64,000 nt of DNA from Actibacterium sp. XHP0104 (GTDB taxonomy: Bacteria; Pseudomonadota; Alphaproteobacteria; Rhodobacterales; Rhodobacteraceae): NCBI RefSeq assembly GCF_025751515.1, contig NZ_JAOWLE010000003.1, positions 124,001-188,000 of the forward strand, given 5' to 3'. Below the pieces are notes generated by a model that ran no database searches, was not told the origin of the DNA, and worked only from the letters and a program-made list of their open reading frames with translations. The translations under genes were made by a program, and so were the position numbers. Position 1 is the stretch's first letter; every line of letters starts with the position of its first letter. This document shows, piece after piece, positions 42,560 through 54,105 of this stretch.

Positions 42560-43074
42560 CGCTTTTTCACGAATTCCGTCAGGATCACGATGCGCTGGCC
42601 CTCGACCCGGCCCTCGATATGGGCGGCGTTGTCGGGCACTAGCGAGATCCCCCGCACTGCCGTGCCGCGCTTGGCGGTAAAGCCCGCGCCCTTAACCGGC
42701 AGATCCTTGATCAGCGTCACGGTATCGCCCTGCGCCAGAACCGTGCCGTTGCTGTCGCGATGCACGACGTCCGACTGGCCCGCCTCGGCCCAGTCCTGCA
42801 CCTCGGGCTCGAGATACAGCATGTCCAGCGCCTCGGCCGCCCAGGGTTCGGTTCGCAACTGGTTCAGCTTGCGCCAGGCCAGCACCTGAACGGCGGGTTC
42901 CTCGGACCACATCGACGACAGCAGGCAGCGCCAGTGCTGGTCGTCGGCCTCGTCGCCGGCGCAGGTGTCGCACAGGGCGACCTGATCGTCGCGCGGCGCG
43001 ACCGCCACGGCCCGGGTCGCGGATGCGCCGCACAAAACGCAGCTGTCAGAGCCTGGTGTATTGCTGCCGGTCAT
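42556..43074 (-). CDS. PhnA/YjdM-domain protein
   Basis: The 172-residue protein starts with an N-terminal zinc-ribbon (CVLCGAS and CDTC, four Cys), then a central region and a C-terminal PhnA/SH3-like domain: SDVVHRDSNGTVLAQGDTVTLIKDLPVKGAGFTAKRGTAVRGI. The E. coli homologue YjdM lies near phosphonate genes but does not itself hydrolyse phosphonoacetate. The ATG at 43074 has AAAGGAGA upstream. It is convergent with cutA and divergent from the cold-shock gene. Confidence 0.88.
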   Translation of the reverse strand: MTGSNTPGSDSCVLCGASATRAVAVAPRDDQVALCDTCAGDEADDQHWRCLLSSMWSEEPAVQVLAWRKLNQLRTEPWAAEALDMLYLEPEVQDWAEAGQSDVVHRDSNGTVLAQGDTVTLIKDLPVKGAGFTAKRGTAVRGISLVPDNAAHIEGRVEGQRIVILTEFVKKR

Positions 43075-43268
43075 GGGGTCTCCTTTTCGGGTGTTTCGTG
43101 CAAATGCCGCGAATCCTCTTGCAATGTCACGCGCGAAGCCCCATGTCACCCCTGCGACGTTATCACTATCGACCACTGTCTACCGTTACCCGGCTGTCAG
43201 CTTCGATCTTTGACTGACCAAGCCGACCTGCCGCATTCCGCGGGCAGCTAATTGATGGAGACAGACGG

Positions 43269-43475
43269 ATGGCTAATGGCACCGTGAAATGGTTCAACGA
43301 AACTAAAGGCTTCGGCTTTATTGCCCCGGAAGGCGGCAAAAAAGACGTGTTCGTGCACATCAGCGCCCTGCAGCGTGCTGGCCTGCGCACCCTGGCCGAC
43401 AACCAGAAAGTGACCTTCGACATCGAAGCCGGCCGTGACGGCCGTGAGAGCGCGACCAACATCGCTCTGGCCTAA
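43269..43475 (+). CDS. Cold-shock-domain protein (CspA family)
   Basis: The 68-residue single-domain protein has RNP1 (KGFGFIAP) and RNP2 (KDVFVHIS) in the OB-fold and binds single-stranded RNA or DNA as a chaperone. GGAGA precedes the ATG by 8 bases. A leader of about 190 bases separates it from the divergent PhnA-domain gene; it contains a small hairpin near CTGCCGC and GCGGGCAG but no obvious cold-box repeat. A strong terminator follows. Confidence 0.94.
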   Translation: MANGTVKWFNETKGFGFIAPEGGKKDVFVHISALQRAGLRTLADNQKVTFDIEAGRDGRESATNIALA

Positions 43476-43503
43476 TCTTAGGCCCACGATTTCGACAGAG
43501 ACG

Positions 43504-43533
43504 AAAAGGGCGCCCCGGAGGCGCCCTTTTTTT
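43504..43533 (+). terminator. Rho-independent terminator after cold-shock gene
   Basis: AAAAGGGCGCC (43504-43514) pairs with GGCGCCCTTTT (43520-43530) around a CCGGA loop, followed by further T residues. It ends 8 bases before the 3' end of the tRNA gene on the other strand. Confidence 0.92.
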
Positions 43534-43540
43534 CGGGAAT

Positions 43541-43616
<76 letters not shown>

Positions 43617-43694
43617 ACATTGCCCTGCAGGCCAGCCTGCTGAACGGCTTTGACCTAGTGCAACTGCTGCGCCGTTTCAAGCCCAAACATCGCC

Positions 43695-44987
43695 TTAGAC
43701 AACCAGGTCGATCGCCTGCTGGCGACCGATATCGAACACGCGTTTATAGCGCGCGATCTCGTCGGCGGGGCCCATGGCCTTGTTGGGGTTGTCCGATAGT
43801 TTGACCGTGGGGCGCCCGTTGGCGGCCACCGCTTTGCAGACCAGCGAGAACGGCGCCAGCGCGTCGTCTGCGACAAGGCCGCGAAAATCGTTGGTCAGCA
43901 ACGTGCCCCAACCAAAGCTGACCTTGACCCGCCCGGCAAAGCGCTGGTGCAGTTCGGTGATCTTGTCGACATCCAGCCCGTCGGAGAAAATCACCAGCTT
44001 TTCGCGCGGGTCTTCGCCGCGCGCGCGCCACCAGTTGATCGCCATCTCGGCGCCTTCGGCCGGGTCGCCGCTGTCGATGCGGATACCCGTCCAGCCGGGC
44101 AGCCAATCTGGCGCGTGATCGAGGAACCCCTGGCTGCCATAGGTATCGGGCAGGATGATCCGCAGGTTGCCGTCATGTTCGGCCTGCCAGTCGGCCAGCA
44201 CCCGGTAAGGCGCCTGGCGCAGTTCGTCATCCGTGTCGGCCAGGGCCGAATAGATCATCGGCAGCTCGTGCGCGTTGGTGCCGATGGCCTCGATATCGCG
44301 GCGCATGGCGATCAGGCAGTTCGAGGTGCCGACGAATTTTTCGGCCAGCCCTTCCTGCATCGCCTGCACGCACCAGTCCTGCCACAGGAAGGAATGCCGA
44401 CGCCGCGTACCGAAATCGGCGATCCGCAGGTCGGGCAGGCCGCGCAGGGTTTCGATCTTTTCCCACAGCTTGGTCATCGCGCGGGCATAGAGCACCTGCA
44501 GCTCGAACTTGCCCATGCCATGCAGCACCGCGCGCGAGCGCAGTTCCATCAACACCGCCAGCGCCGGGATTTCCCACAGCATCACCTCGGGCCAAGACCC
44601 TTCAAACGTCAGCTCATACTGGCCGTCACGTTTTTCCAGGGTGTAGGGCGGCAGGCGCAGGTTTTCGAACCACTCCATGAAATCCGAGGAGAACATCTGA
44701 CGCTTGCCGTAGAAGGTGTTACCGCGCAACCATGTGCTCTCGCCGCGCGACAGGCTGAGGGTGCGGATATGGTCGAGTTGCTCGCGCAGTTCGCCCTCGT
44801 CGATCAGATCGGCCAGCCGGATTGCCTTGCTGCGGTTGATCAGGCTGAACGTCACCTGAGCATCAGCCCGGTTGCGAAACACCGACTGACACATCAGCAG
44901 CTTGTAGAAATCGGTGTCGATCAGCGACCGGACGATCGGGTCGATCTTCCAGTTGTGGTCATGAACCCGTGTGGCGATATCGACCAT
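43695..44987 (-). CDS. pncB: Nicotinate phosphoribosyltransferase
   Basis: The enzyme converts nicotinate and PRPP to nicotinate mononucleotide, which NadD then adenylates. The 430-residue protein has the opening DPIVRSLIDTDFYKLLMCQSVF, the ADFGTRRRHSF and GTSNCLIAM segments, and GIRIDSGDP typical of PncB. It follows an unknown secreted protein gene and pncA (21 bases after the former), so it is last in the pncA-unknown-pncB operon. The start at 44987 begins MVDIATRVHDHN. Confidence 0.95.
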   Translation of the reverse strand: MVDIATRVHDHNWKIDPIVRSLIDTDFYKLLMCQSVFRNRADAQVTFSLINRSKAIRLADLIDEGELREQLDHIRTLSLSRGESTWLRGNTFYGKRQMFSSDFMEWFENLRLPPYTLEKRDGQYELTFEGSWPEVMLWEIPALAVLMELRSRAVLHGMGKFELQVLYARAMTKLWEKIETLRGLPDLRIADFGTRRRHSFLWQDWCVQAMQEGLAEKFVGTSNCLIAMRRDIEAIGTNAHELPMIYSALADTDDELRQAPYRVLADWQAEHDGNLRIILPDTYGSQGFLDHAPDWLPGWTGIRIDSGDPAEGAEMAINWWRARGEDPREKLVIFSDGLDVDKITELHQRFAGRVKVSFGWGTLLTNDFRGLVADDALAPFSLVCKAVAANGRPTVKLSDNPNKAMGPADEIARYKRVFDIGRQQAIDLVV

Positions 44988-45008
44988 GATTGGCCCCCAT
45001 AACCCCGA

Positions 45009-45413
45009 TCAATCAGTGCAACGCAACAACCATGCATTGACGAAAAACGAAGATGTCAGCGAAAGAGTTGCGTCGAAATAGCCGTCCGTGGCAACTCTGT
45101 TACCCGGCCTGTTCGGTATCGACAGCATGTCGAAACTTGCCCCGTCTTCACTTACCGCGAACCGATCCAGTGCATCCTGCATGACGAACCGATACCGTTT
45201 CTCGTTGTCATTGAAATCGGGGCTTTTGGTGAAAACAACCACCTCGTCGTCTTTCACAAGCAACTGATAGGTCTTGCGCAGGTTCTTGGCCTGGAAATCC
45301 GTGCCTTCATGCCCGAACCCGGTGAAATCTGCCGTGACGCAGTTGTATTTCTCCAGCGCCGCGACCGGGGCGGCCCACAGCAGCAGCGCAGCCGCCATAG
45401 CAAACAGTCTCAT
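45009..45413 (-). CDS. Unknown secreted protein within the NAD-salvage operon
   Basis: The 134-residue protein has a signal peptide (MRLFAMAAALLLWAAPVAA). A small beta-rich domain of no family I know follows, with FVMQDALDRFAVSEDGASFD and LSSFFVNAWLLRCTD-like ends; two Cys (near residues 25 and 132) could form a disulfide. Its ATG overlaps the pncA stop by ATGA, and pncB begins 21 bases after its own stop, so it is transcribed with nicotinamide salvage enzymes. A role related to NAD metabolism is only inferred from position. Confidence 0.76.
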   Translation of the reverse strand: MRLFAMAAALLLWAAPVAALEKYNCVTADFTGFGHEGTDFQAKNLRKTYQLLVKDDEVVVFTKSPDFNDNEKRYRFVMQDALDRFAVSEDGASFDMLSIPNRPGNRVATDGYFDATLSLTSSFFVNAWLLRCTD

Positions 45414-46009
45414 TCCATCAACCCTATTCCTTGGCTCCGCATCGCCTCGCGCGCCGCCGCAAGCGAGCCGTCCAGATCAATCGCGCGGCACAGCCCTTCG
45501 CGCACTGTCACCGTAAACCCCAGCCTTGCCGCATCCAGCGCCGAATATTGCACGCAGAAATCGGTGGCCAGCCCAACCATGGTCAGATCAGAGACGCCAC
45601 GCGTGCGCAGATAGCCCTCTAGCCCCGTGGGGGTTTGGTGGTCATTCTCGAAAAAGGCCGAATAGCTGTCGATCGCGGGGCGAAAACCCTTGCGGATGAT
45701 CAGATCGGCCCGGTCGGTGTTCAGGCCCGGATGAAACGCAGCGCCGGTGCTGCCCTGAACACAGTGATCGGGCCACAGAACCTGCGGGCCGTAGGGCATC
45801 TCAACCATACTGAACGCCTCGGCGCGCGGGTGGCTGCTGGCGAATGACGAATGCCCCGCCGGATGCCAATCCTGCGTCAGGATCACCGCGTCGAACGCAC
45901 CCATCAAGGCATTGATCCCCGGCACGATCTGATCGCCGTCGGCCACGGCCAGCGCGCCGCCTGGGCAGAAATCGTTTTGCACGTCGATCACGATCAGGGC
46001 GTGGGTCAT
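45410..46009 (-). CDS. pncA: Nicotinamidase/pyrazinamidase
   Basis: The enzyme hydrolyses nicotinamide to nicotinate, the substrate of PncB. The 199-residue protein has D9 in VIDVQNDFCPGG, metal ligands D47, H49 and H53 in DWHPAGHSSF, K107 in IRKGF, and nucleophile C152 in ATDFCVQYSALDA. The start at 46009 is followed directly by the typical MTHALIVIDVQ. It is first in the operon with the secreted unknown protein and pncB and is divergent from trhO. Confidence 0.95.
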   Translation of the reverse strand: MTHALIVIDVQNDFCPGGALAVADGDQIVPGINALMGAFDAVILTQDWHPAGHSSFASSHPRAEAFSMVEMPYGPQVLWPDHCVQGSTGAAFHPGLNTDRADLIIRKGFRPAIDSYSAFFENDHQTPTGLEGYLRTRGVSDLTMVGLATDFCVQYSALDAARLGFTVTVREGLCRAIDLDGSLAAAREAMRSQGIGLME

Positions 46010-46114
46010 CGGGGGCTCCGTTCTGTCCGGCGCAGCGTGGCGCGCCAGCCCTGCGACGTCAATGCAGATGCGCCCCCTTGCCCGCAAGGGCGGATTCGGC
46101 GTAAGGGCTGCGCC

Positions 46115-47029
46115 ATGCTTACCGTTGCCGCGCTCTATCACTTCACCCGTTTCGACGACCCTGCCGCCCTGCGTCAGGGCATTCTTGATGTCGCCACCGC
46201 CAATGACATCCGCGGCTCTTTGCTGCTGGCGCGCGAGGGCATCAACGGCACCGTCGCCGGCTCCCGCGCGGGTATCGACGCGCTCTTGGCCCATATCCGC
46301 GCCCTGCCCGGTTGCGCCGATCTGGACTGGAAGGAAAGCCCGGCCAGCGACATGCCCTTTGGCCGGATGAAGGTGCGCCTCAAGCGCGAGATCGTCACCA
46401 TGGGCCAGCCCGATGTCGATCCGCGCGCGCAGGTCGGGCATTACTGTTCGCCCGAGGAATGGAACGACCTGATCCAACAGCCCGACGTGGCGATCATCGA
46501 CACCCGCAACGATTACGAGGTGCAGATCGGCACGTTTCAGGGCGCGATCGACCCGGGCACGAAATCATTCCGCGAATTCCCCGCCTGGTGGGAGGAAAAC
46601 AAGCACCGCTTTCACAACAAACGTATCGCGATGTTCTGCACCGGTGGCATTCGCTGCGAGAAATCGACGAACTTCCTGCTGGGCCAGGGTGTCGACGACG
46701 TGTTTCACCTGAAGGGTGGCATCCTGAAATACCTAGAGGACATGCCGCGCGAAAACAGCCTGTGGGATGGTGAATGCTTTGTCTTTGACGAACGCGTTTC
46801 GGTCGGGCACGGGCTGGTCGAAGGGCCGCACAGCCTGTGCCGCGCCTGCCGCCGGCCACTGGCGCCCGAGGATCTGAAACGCCCCGAATACGAACTGGGC
46901 GTCAGCTGTCACCGCTGTATCGACGAGATCCCCGAGGACCGCCGCGCGCGGTTTCGCGAAAGGCAGCGTCAGGTCGAATTGGCCGAACAGCGCGGCCAGA
47001 AACACGTGGGCGCGGTGCTCAAGGACTGA
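46115..47029 (+). CDS. trhO: tRNA uridine(34) hydroxylase TrhO (YceA-type rhodanese)
   Basis: TrhO makes 5-hydroxyuridine at tRNA wobble position 34 with oxygen. The 304-residue protein has an N-terminal acylphosphatase-like domain (1-95), a rhodanese domain with DTRNDYEVQIGTF and active-site C175 in MFCTGGIRCEKS (second Cys C181), and a C-terminal Cys-rich segment CRACRRPL...CHRC that probably binds a metal. The ATG at 46115 begins MLTVAALYHFTRF. Its last codons overlap the convergent MaoC gene by 11 bases. Confidence 0.93.
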   Translation: MLTVAALYHFTRFDDPAALRQGILDVATANDIRGSLLLAREGINGTVAGSRAGIDALLAHIRALPGCADLDWKESPASDMPFGRMKVRLKREIVTMGQPDVDPRAQVGHYCSPEEWNDLIQQPDVAIIDTRNDYEVQIGTFQGAIDPGTKSFREFPAWWEENKHRFHNKRIAMFCTGGIRCEKSTNFLLGQGVDDVFHLKGGILKYLEDMPRENSLWDGECFVFDERVSVGHGLVEGPHSLCRACRRPLAPEDLKRPEYELGVSCHRCIDEIPEDRRARFRERQRQVELAEQRGQKHVGAVLKD

Positions 47030-47837
47030 AACTGGCGAACCCGCGATCCAGCGCCTTGCCGCCGGCTGATCGCGCAATGAACGCTGTTCCAGCAGCCTCA
47101 TCCCACATCTGCACGTCCAGCGTTTCACCCGGATAGACGGGGGCCGAAAACCGCGCCCGCAGCCCGGTCAAAGGGCGCCCCGCGCGCTGCGTCAGCACCC
47201 GCGCAACCTGCCCCAATGTGCACAGTCCATGCAGGATCGGACGATCAAACCCCGCCTGCCCGGCCACCGCCGGGTCAACATGCAGCGGGTTGCGATCACC
47301 GGTCAGCCGATACAGCACCGCCGCGTTTTCGGGCAGGTCGATTTGCGCCGCGTCATCAGACGGCCGATCAGGCACCGAGGGCAGCCGCGCCGGCGCGGGA
47401 TCAGAGCCATCCAGCCCGCCATCACCTCGGCACAGCAGGCTTTCATGCGTACGTGCGATCAATTTACCGCTTTGATCGTGCAACTCGGTCATCGTGCTGA
47501 TCAGCGCGCCAATCCTCGGACCCTTGTCAGTCACGCCCGTGACGCGGGTTTGGGCCAGCACCTCGCCCTCTGGCGCGAGGGGGGAAAAAACCTCAAGCTG
47601 TTGTTCTGCATGTAATAATTTTGTGGCATCCATCCCGGCGCGGGGATCGGCAAACCACATTCCGGGGCTGGCCAAGACGAAAGCCATGGTCGGAAACGCG
47701 GCTAGGTCGCCCTCGTAAACATAGGGAAGATCGCCGGCGCCAAATCCGATAGAGAGGTTGTATAATACCGTTTCATCACGGCCATATCTGCGGTGGATCG
47801 GCGGGAAAGACCAAGTCTTGATGGTATTATAGTCCAT
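47019..47837 (-). CDS. MaoC-family (R)-enoyl-CoA hydratase-like dehydratase
   Basis: The 272-residue protein has a double hot-dog arrangement. The second half carries YRLTGDRNPLHVDPAVAGQAGF, the hydratase-2 motif with catalytic Asp and His, and RPILHGLCTLGQ. The first half (residues 1-130) is a degenerate hot-dog like that of HTD2-type 3-hydroxyacyl dehydratases. It likely hydrates an acyl-CoA intermediate of unknown pathway. It is downstream of gyrB on the same strand, 13 bases away. Confidence 0.88.
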   Translation of the reverse strand: MDYNTIKTWSFPPIHRRYGRDETVLYNLSIGFGAGDLPYVYEGDLAAFPTMAFVLASPGMWFADPRAGMDATKLLHAEQQLEVFSPLAPEGEVLAQTRVTGVTDKGPRIGALISTMTELHDQSGKLIARTHESLLCRGDGGLDGSDPAPARLPSVPDRPSDDAAQIDLPENAAVLYRLTGDRNPLHVDPAVAGQAGFDRPILHGLCTLGQVARVLTQRAGRPLTGLRARFSAPVYPGETLDVQMWDEAAGTAFIARSAGGKALDRGFASFSP

Positions 47838-47850
47838 CCCGCCCCACGGA

Positions 47851-50352
<2,502 letters not shown>

Positions 50353-50398
50353 CTACGGCGCGAAATCGCCTCTTCGACACTGCCCGCGCACGGGCGCG

Positions 50399-51337
50399 TC
50401 ACCCTCCCCACAGCCGGCGCACTTCGGCCAGAACGACCCCCCGCAACCAGAGGTTCGAGGCAAGATTGTCGTTGCGCGCATGCCAATAGAGCTGCATCTG
50501 CGGCACAGGAATGTCGAACGGCGCCTCAAAGACCGTGACGCCCAACCTGTCCGCCAGTTCCTCGGCCAATTGCACCGGCACCACCGACAACAGGCGACTT
50601 TGGGCAACGGCCAGCATGATGGCCTCGAAATGCGGCAGCACCAGCGTCACGCGGCGGTGACGCCCCACGGCCTGCAAGGCGGCATCGGTCATGCCCGACA
50701 TCGACCCATCCACCGACCGCATGGCATGTGGCAAATCACAGAACAGATCCATCGGCAGCACCGTGCCGGGCGTCACGCCGCGTGCCCGAATATCGGGGTT
50801 GTCTTGCGCGGCGATAACCACAAACGGCGACGGGAAAAGCAACTCGCGCGACACCCAGGGCGGGGTTTCCATCGGCTGCTCCAATGCCAGGTCGATCTCG
50901 CCCTGATCCAGCATCGACAACAGGTCACCACGGCCACTGTCGAGGAACCGCAACGCAGCCCCCGGGGCTTCGCGCGCCAGCTGGGCCGACAATGACGGCA
51001 TGAGCCGCATCGAAAAGAAATCGGCGCCACGCAGCGTAAAAGTGTCGCGCGACTCTGCCGGGTCAAAGCTGGCGGTCTCGGTCAACGCGCCTTCAAGCTG
51101 TTTCAGCGCCCTTGTCACCGGTTCGGCCAAACTGTCGGCACGCGGGGTGGGCACCATGCCATTCCCGACCCGAATGAACAGAGGGTCTCCGATATGCCCG
51201 CGCAACCGCGAAAGCGCGGCGCTGACCGCGGGCTGGCTGAGGCCCAGCTGATCGGCGGCACGGGTGACATTGCGGCATTGCATCAGGGCCTCGAAGACCC
51301 TTAGCAGATTCAAATCGATCGCCCTGAAATTAGTCAT
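50399..51337 (-). CDS. LysR-family transcriptional regulator (second of two similar in window)
   Basis: The 312-residue protein has the LysR helix-turn-helix (AIDLNLLRVFEALMQCRNVTRAADQL, LSQPAVSAALSRLR) and an effector domain. FTLRGADFFSMRLMP and TVLPMDLFCDLPH correspond closely to the other LysR gene at 16.0 kb, so they are paralogues or close homologues. No good Shine-Dalgarno precedes the start; I give 51337, but an in-frame ATG at 51370 adds 11 residues that align with the other gene's upstream codons. It is divergent from a cupin gene, its likely target. Confidence 0.88.
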   Translation of the reverse strand: MTNFRAIDLNLLRVFEALMQCRNVTRAADQLGLSQPAVSAALSRLRGHIGDPLFIRVGNGMVPTPRADSLAEPVTRALKQLEGALTETASFDPAESRDTFTLRGADFFSMRLMPSLSAQLAREAPGAALRFLDSGRGDLLSMLDQGEIDLALEQPMETPPWVSRELLFPSPFVVIAAQDNPDIRARGVTPGTVLPMDLFCDLPHAMRSVDGSMSGMTDAALQAVGRHRRVTLVLPHFEAIMLAVAQSRLLSVVPVQLAEELADRLGVTVFEAPFDIPVPQMQLYWHARNDNLASNLWLRGVVLAEVRRLWGG

Positions 51338-51426
51338 GGTTATAACTATCATATTAACTATTGATTTCATAGATGATCGCGATTGCCGCATCCTTGGGCG
51401 CAGACCCGCCGTACAGGAGATGCACC

Positions 51427-51912
51427 ATGACACTGCTCGCCCCGAACACCGACCTCTGGTTCCTCAATACACGCGTCTCGATTGCGGTGCCGGCCAGCGC
51501 CGGCAGCGATGGTTTGTCTGTAATTCACCACCACGCGCCGTTCGGGGATTCGCCGCCGCTGCATATCCACGACACCGAAGACGAGGTATTTCACCTGCTG
51601 AGCGGTCGCATTCGCTTTACGATGGGTGATCGCATCGTCAGCGCGCAGGCCGGGCAAACGCTGATTGCCCCAAAGGGCGTTGCTCACAGCTATTTCGTGG
51701 ATTCCCCCGAAGGCGCCCAATGGATGACCGTAACCACACCGGGCGATTTCGAGGCCCTGGTGCGCGAAGTTGCCCGGCCGGCGACCTCGGCCGGACTGCC
51801 GGCACCGCACGGCCCGCCATCCGAAGCCGAAGCGGCCGCTTTGACAGAGGCATGCGCCCGGCACGGGATACGGCTGGTCGGCGCGCCGATGGCTCCGGCA
51901 TCGGCGGTTTAG
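51427..51912 (+). CDS. Cupin-domain protein
   Basis: The 161-residue protein has the double-stranded beta-helix of cupins. Motif 1 PPLHIHDTEDEVFHLLSGRIRF holds two His and a Glu in the metal-binding G(x)5HxH(x)3,4E(x)6G pattern, and motif 2 TLIAPKGVAHSYFVDSP gives the third His. It may be a dioxygenase or a metal-binding regulator; the substrate is unknown. AGGAGA lies 6 bases before the ATG at 51427. It is divergent from the LysR gene, which probably regulates it, and convergent with the LysE gene. Confidence 0.86.
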   Translation: MTLLAPNTDLWFLNTRVSIAVPASAGSDGLSVIHHHAPFGDSPPLHIHDTEDEVFHLLSGRIRFTMGDRIVSAQAGQTLIAPKGVAHSYFVDSPEGAQWMTVTTPGDFEALVREVARPATSAGLPAPHGPPSEAEAAALTEACARHGIRLVGAPMAPASAV

Positions 51913-51915
51913 ACC

Positions 51916-52536
51916 CTAGACGAACGGGATCACCAGCCCCACGCAGATCAGCAAGATCCCGGCCACGATATTGGTGCGGCGCAGCGCGCGGGGGGATGAC
52001 ACGATCTGCCGCGCCCGGTCGATGAACAGCGCAAGCGCCAGGTTGCCGATGAACGGCACCACAGCCGAAATTACCACAACCGCACCGATATCGGCCCAGG
52101 TCATCGCGCCTAAATCAAAGAACCCCGGCAGCACGCCCATGTAGAACAAGATCGCCTTGGGGTTTCCGATGATAACCGCCACCCCAGCCACGAAACCCGC
52201 CCATTTGCCGGGGCGTGTCAGGCGGCTGTCGGTGGCGATGGTCTTGTCGGCGTTGCGCAGGATCATCACGCCCATGAACAGGAAAAACCCCATCGCGACC
52301 CAGCGCAGCAGCGTCATGAACCCCGCGAATGTGCCGACAACCCAGCTGACACCGAGGATGGCCAGAAAGGGCCACAGCATGTCTCCGATCACCACGCCCA
52401 TCGCCAATGGCCAGGCGGCGTGAAACCCGCCCGAAAGGGCGCGCGCAATCAGCGCCACCCAGACCGGGCCGGGCGTGAAAAACAGGATCATCAGCGCGCC
52501 GGTATAAAGCAGCAGATCGCCGGGGCTGGCGGTCAT
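51916..52536 (-). CDS. LysE-family amino-acid exporter
   Basis: The 206-residue protein has six membrane helices. The N-terminal PGDLLLYTGALMILFFTPGPVWV contains the LysE signature (TPGP), and NPKAILFYMGVLPGFF matches the middle helix. LysE/RhtB proteins export basic amino acids, threonine or homoserine; the substrate here is not clear. The ATG overlaps the VOC gene stop by ATGA, so it is coupled to VOC and recF. Confidence 0.88.
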   Translation of the reverse strand: MTASPGDLLLYTGALMILFFTPGPVWVALIARALSGGFHAAWPLAMGVVIGDMLWPFLAILGVSWVVGTFAGFMTLLRWVAMGFFLFMGVMILRNADKTIATDSRLTRPGKWAGFVAGVAVIIGNPKAILFYMGVLPGFFDLGAMTWADIGAVVVISAVVPFIGNLALALFIDRARQIVSSPRALRRTNIVAGILLICVGLVIPFV

Positions 52537-52949
52537 GTCAGCAATCCTTGGTCATCGAGTTGCCAAAACGGGTTATGGGCCACTTCCCAGATATGGCCGT
52601 CGGGGTCGGCATATGTGCCGGAATAGCCACCCCAGAATACCTTTTCGGGCGGTTTGCAAGGCGTGGCACCGGCATCAATCGCCGCCTGATAGGCGCGGTC
52701 TACCTCGGCCTCAGAGTTGAAGTTCTGGGCCAGCGTCATAGCGCCCGCGCCAAGATCACCGGGGGCACGGCCCAGATCCTCGGCCAGTTTTGCGCGGGAA
52801 TAGAGACCGAATTTCATGCCGCCCATATCGTAAAATGCAACCTCATCAAGGGCTTCGCTGCACTGCCAGCCCAGTGCCTCGTAAAAGGCGCGGGCGCGGG
52901 GCAGGTCCGTGACCGACAGGGTGATCAGCGTGATACGGTTGGGGTTCAT
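52533..52949 (-). CDS. VOC (glyoxalase/bleomycin-resistance) family protein
   Basis: The 138-residue protein has the beta-alpha-beta-beta-beta VOC fold: ITLITLSVTDLPRARAFYEALGWQ and FWGGYSGTYADPDGHIWEVAHNPFW with the C-terminal Glu and His that bind metal in many members. Lactoylglutathione-lyase or bleomycin-type roles cannot be told apart. Its ATG overlaps the recF stop by ATGA and its own stop overlaps the LysE start, so it is locked into the replication operon. Confidence 0.88.
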   Translation of the reverse strand: MNPNRITLITLSVTDLPRARAFYEALGWQCSEALDEVAFYDMGGMKFGLYSRAKLAEDLGRAPGDLGAGAMTLAQNFNSEAEVDRAYQAAIDAGATPCKPPEKVFWGGYSGTYADPDGHIWEVAHNPFWQLDDQGLLT

Positions 52950-54055
52950 GCGGAAATTTCCTCTACCCGGCTGACGCCGTCGACCTCGGAGACAGTGATA
53001 TGCTGTGCGCGCTCGGCCAGTTCGGCAAACAGCTCGGGGCCGGTGCCGGTCATGCACGCCTGGGCGCCCTGCGCGCAGATCTCGTCATACAGCGCGGCGC
53101 GGCGGCCGGCGTCAAGATGGGCCGCGACCTCATCAAGCAACAAGATCGGCGCCGCGCCGAAATCCTGCGCCAGGGCGCGGGCATTGGCCAGGATCAACGA
53201 GATCAGCAATGCCTTTTGCTCGCCCGTCGAACATTGCGCGGCGGGCACGGCCTTTGCCGAATATATCGCATCAAGATCAATTCGATGCGGCCCCACAAGG
53301 GTGCGGCCCGCGCCCAAGTCACGGGGGCGACCTTCGGCCAGAGCGGTTTGCAGATCGGTCTCGGTCTCGGGCATATCGCCCTCGGGGCCGGTCAGCGACA
53401 GATCAGAGGTGGGAAAGGCGGTTTCCGCGCCGTCTTGTGCCTGCATCACGCGGGCCAGCGCCTGCCGCCGGTTGCGCATCACCTCGGCCCCGGCGCGGGC
53501 CATCTGCGCCTCGAGCGCGCCATACCAGGCGGCGTCACGCACCTGATCCTTGAGCAACCGGTTGCGTTCGCGCATCGCCTTTTCATAGGTCAGCACCGCT
53601 TCGGCATGGCCCGGCTCAAAGCTAAGAACCATGCGATCGAGAAACCGGCGGCGACCCTCGGCGCCCTCGATCCACAGGCGGTCCATCGACGGCACCAGCC
53701 ACAGCATCCGCGCGATCCGGCCCAGCGCCACCTGCGGCGCGGTCTTGCCGTCGATCGTCACGCCGCGCGGGCGGCCTGCCTCGGCGCGGGTGTCGATTTC
53801 GTGCAGTTGATGCAGGCTGTGCAGCACCGCGCCGACGCGCCAGCCCAGCGCCTCGGGCTTGCGGGCGATGTCATCGGGCGCGGCGCGGCGCAAACCGCGG
53901 CCCGGCGACAACAGCGAAATGGCCTCTAGAATGTTGGTCTTGCCCGCCCCGTTCGGGCCGAACAGCGCGACCGGACGACCGTCAAAAGCCAGCCGCACGG
54001 ATTTGTGCGACCGGAAATGGGACAGGGTAAGTTCAGACAGAAACAGCCGGGTCAT
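52946..54055 (-). CDS. recF: DNA replication and repair protein RecF
   Basis: RecF binds DNA gaps and loads RecA through RecFOR. The 369-residue protein has the Walker A GPNGAGKTNILEAI, the RecF signature LSFEPGHAEAVLTYEKAM, the ABC-type signature CSTGEQKALLISLILA, and the Walker B ILLLDEVAAHLD. The order dnaN-recF is typical. VOC and LysE genes follow with overlapping starts. Confidence 0.94.
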   Translation of the reverse strand: MTRLFLSELTLSHFRSHKSVRLAFDGRPVALFGPNGAGKTNILEAISLLSPGRGLRRAAPDDIARKPEALGWRVGAVLHSLHQLHEIDTRAEAGRPRGVTIDGKTAPQVALGRIARMLWLVPSMDRLWIEGAEGRRRFLDRMVLSFEPGHAEAVLTYEKAMRERNRLLKDQVRDAAWYGALEAQMARAGAEVMRNRRQALARVMQAQDGAETAFPTSDLSLTGPEGDMPETETDLQTALAEGRPRDLGAGRTLVGPHRIDLDAIYSAKAVPAAQCSTGEQKALLISLILANARALAQDFGAAPILLLDEVAAHLDAGRRAALYDEICAQGAQACMTGTGPELFAELAERAQHITVSEVDGVSRVEEISA

Positions 54056-54105
54056 TCGGATCTCGTCTTTATCTGCGACGAGGGCCCGATCGCCCGTTCG
54101 CCGCC

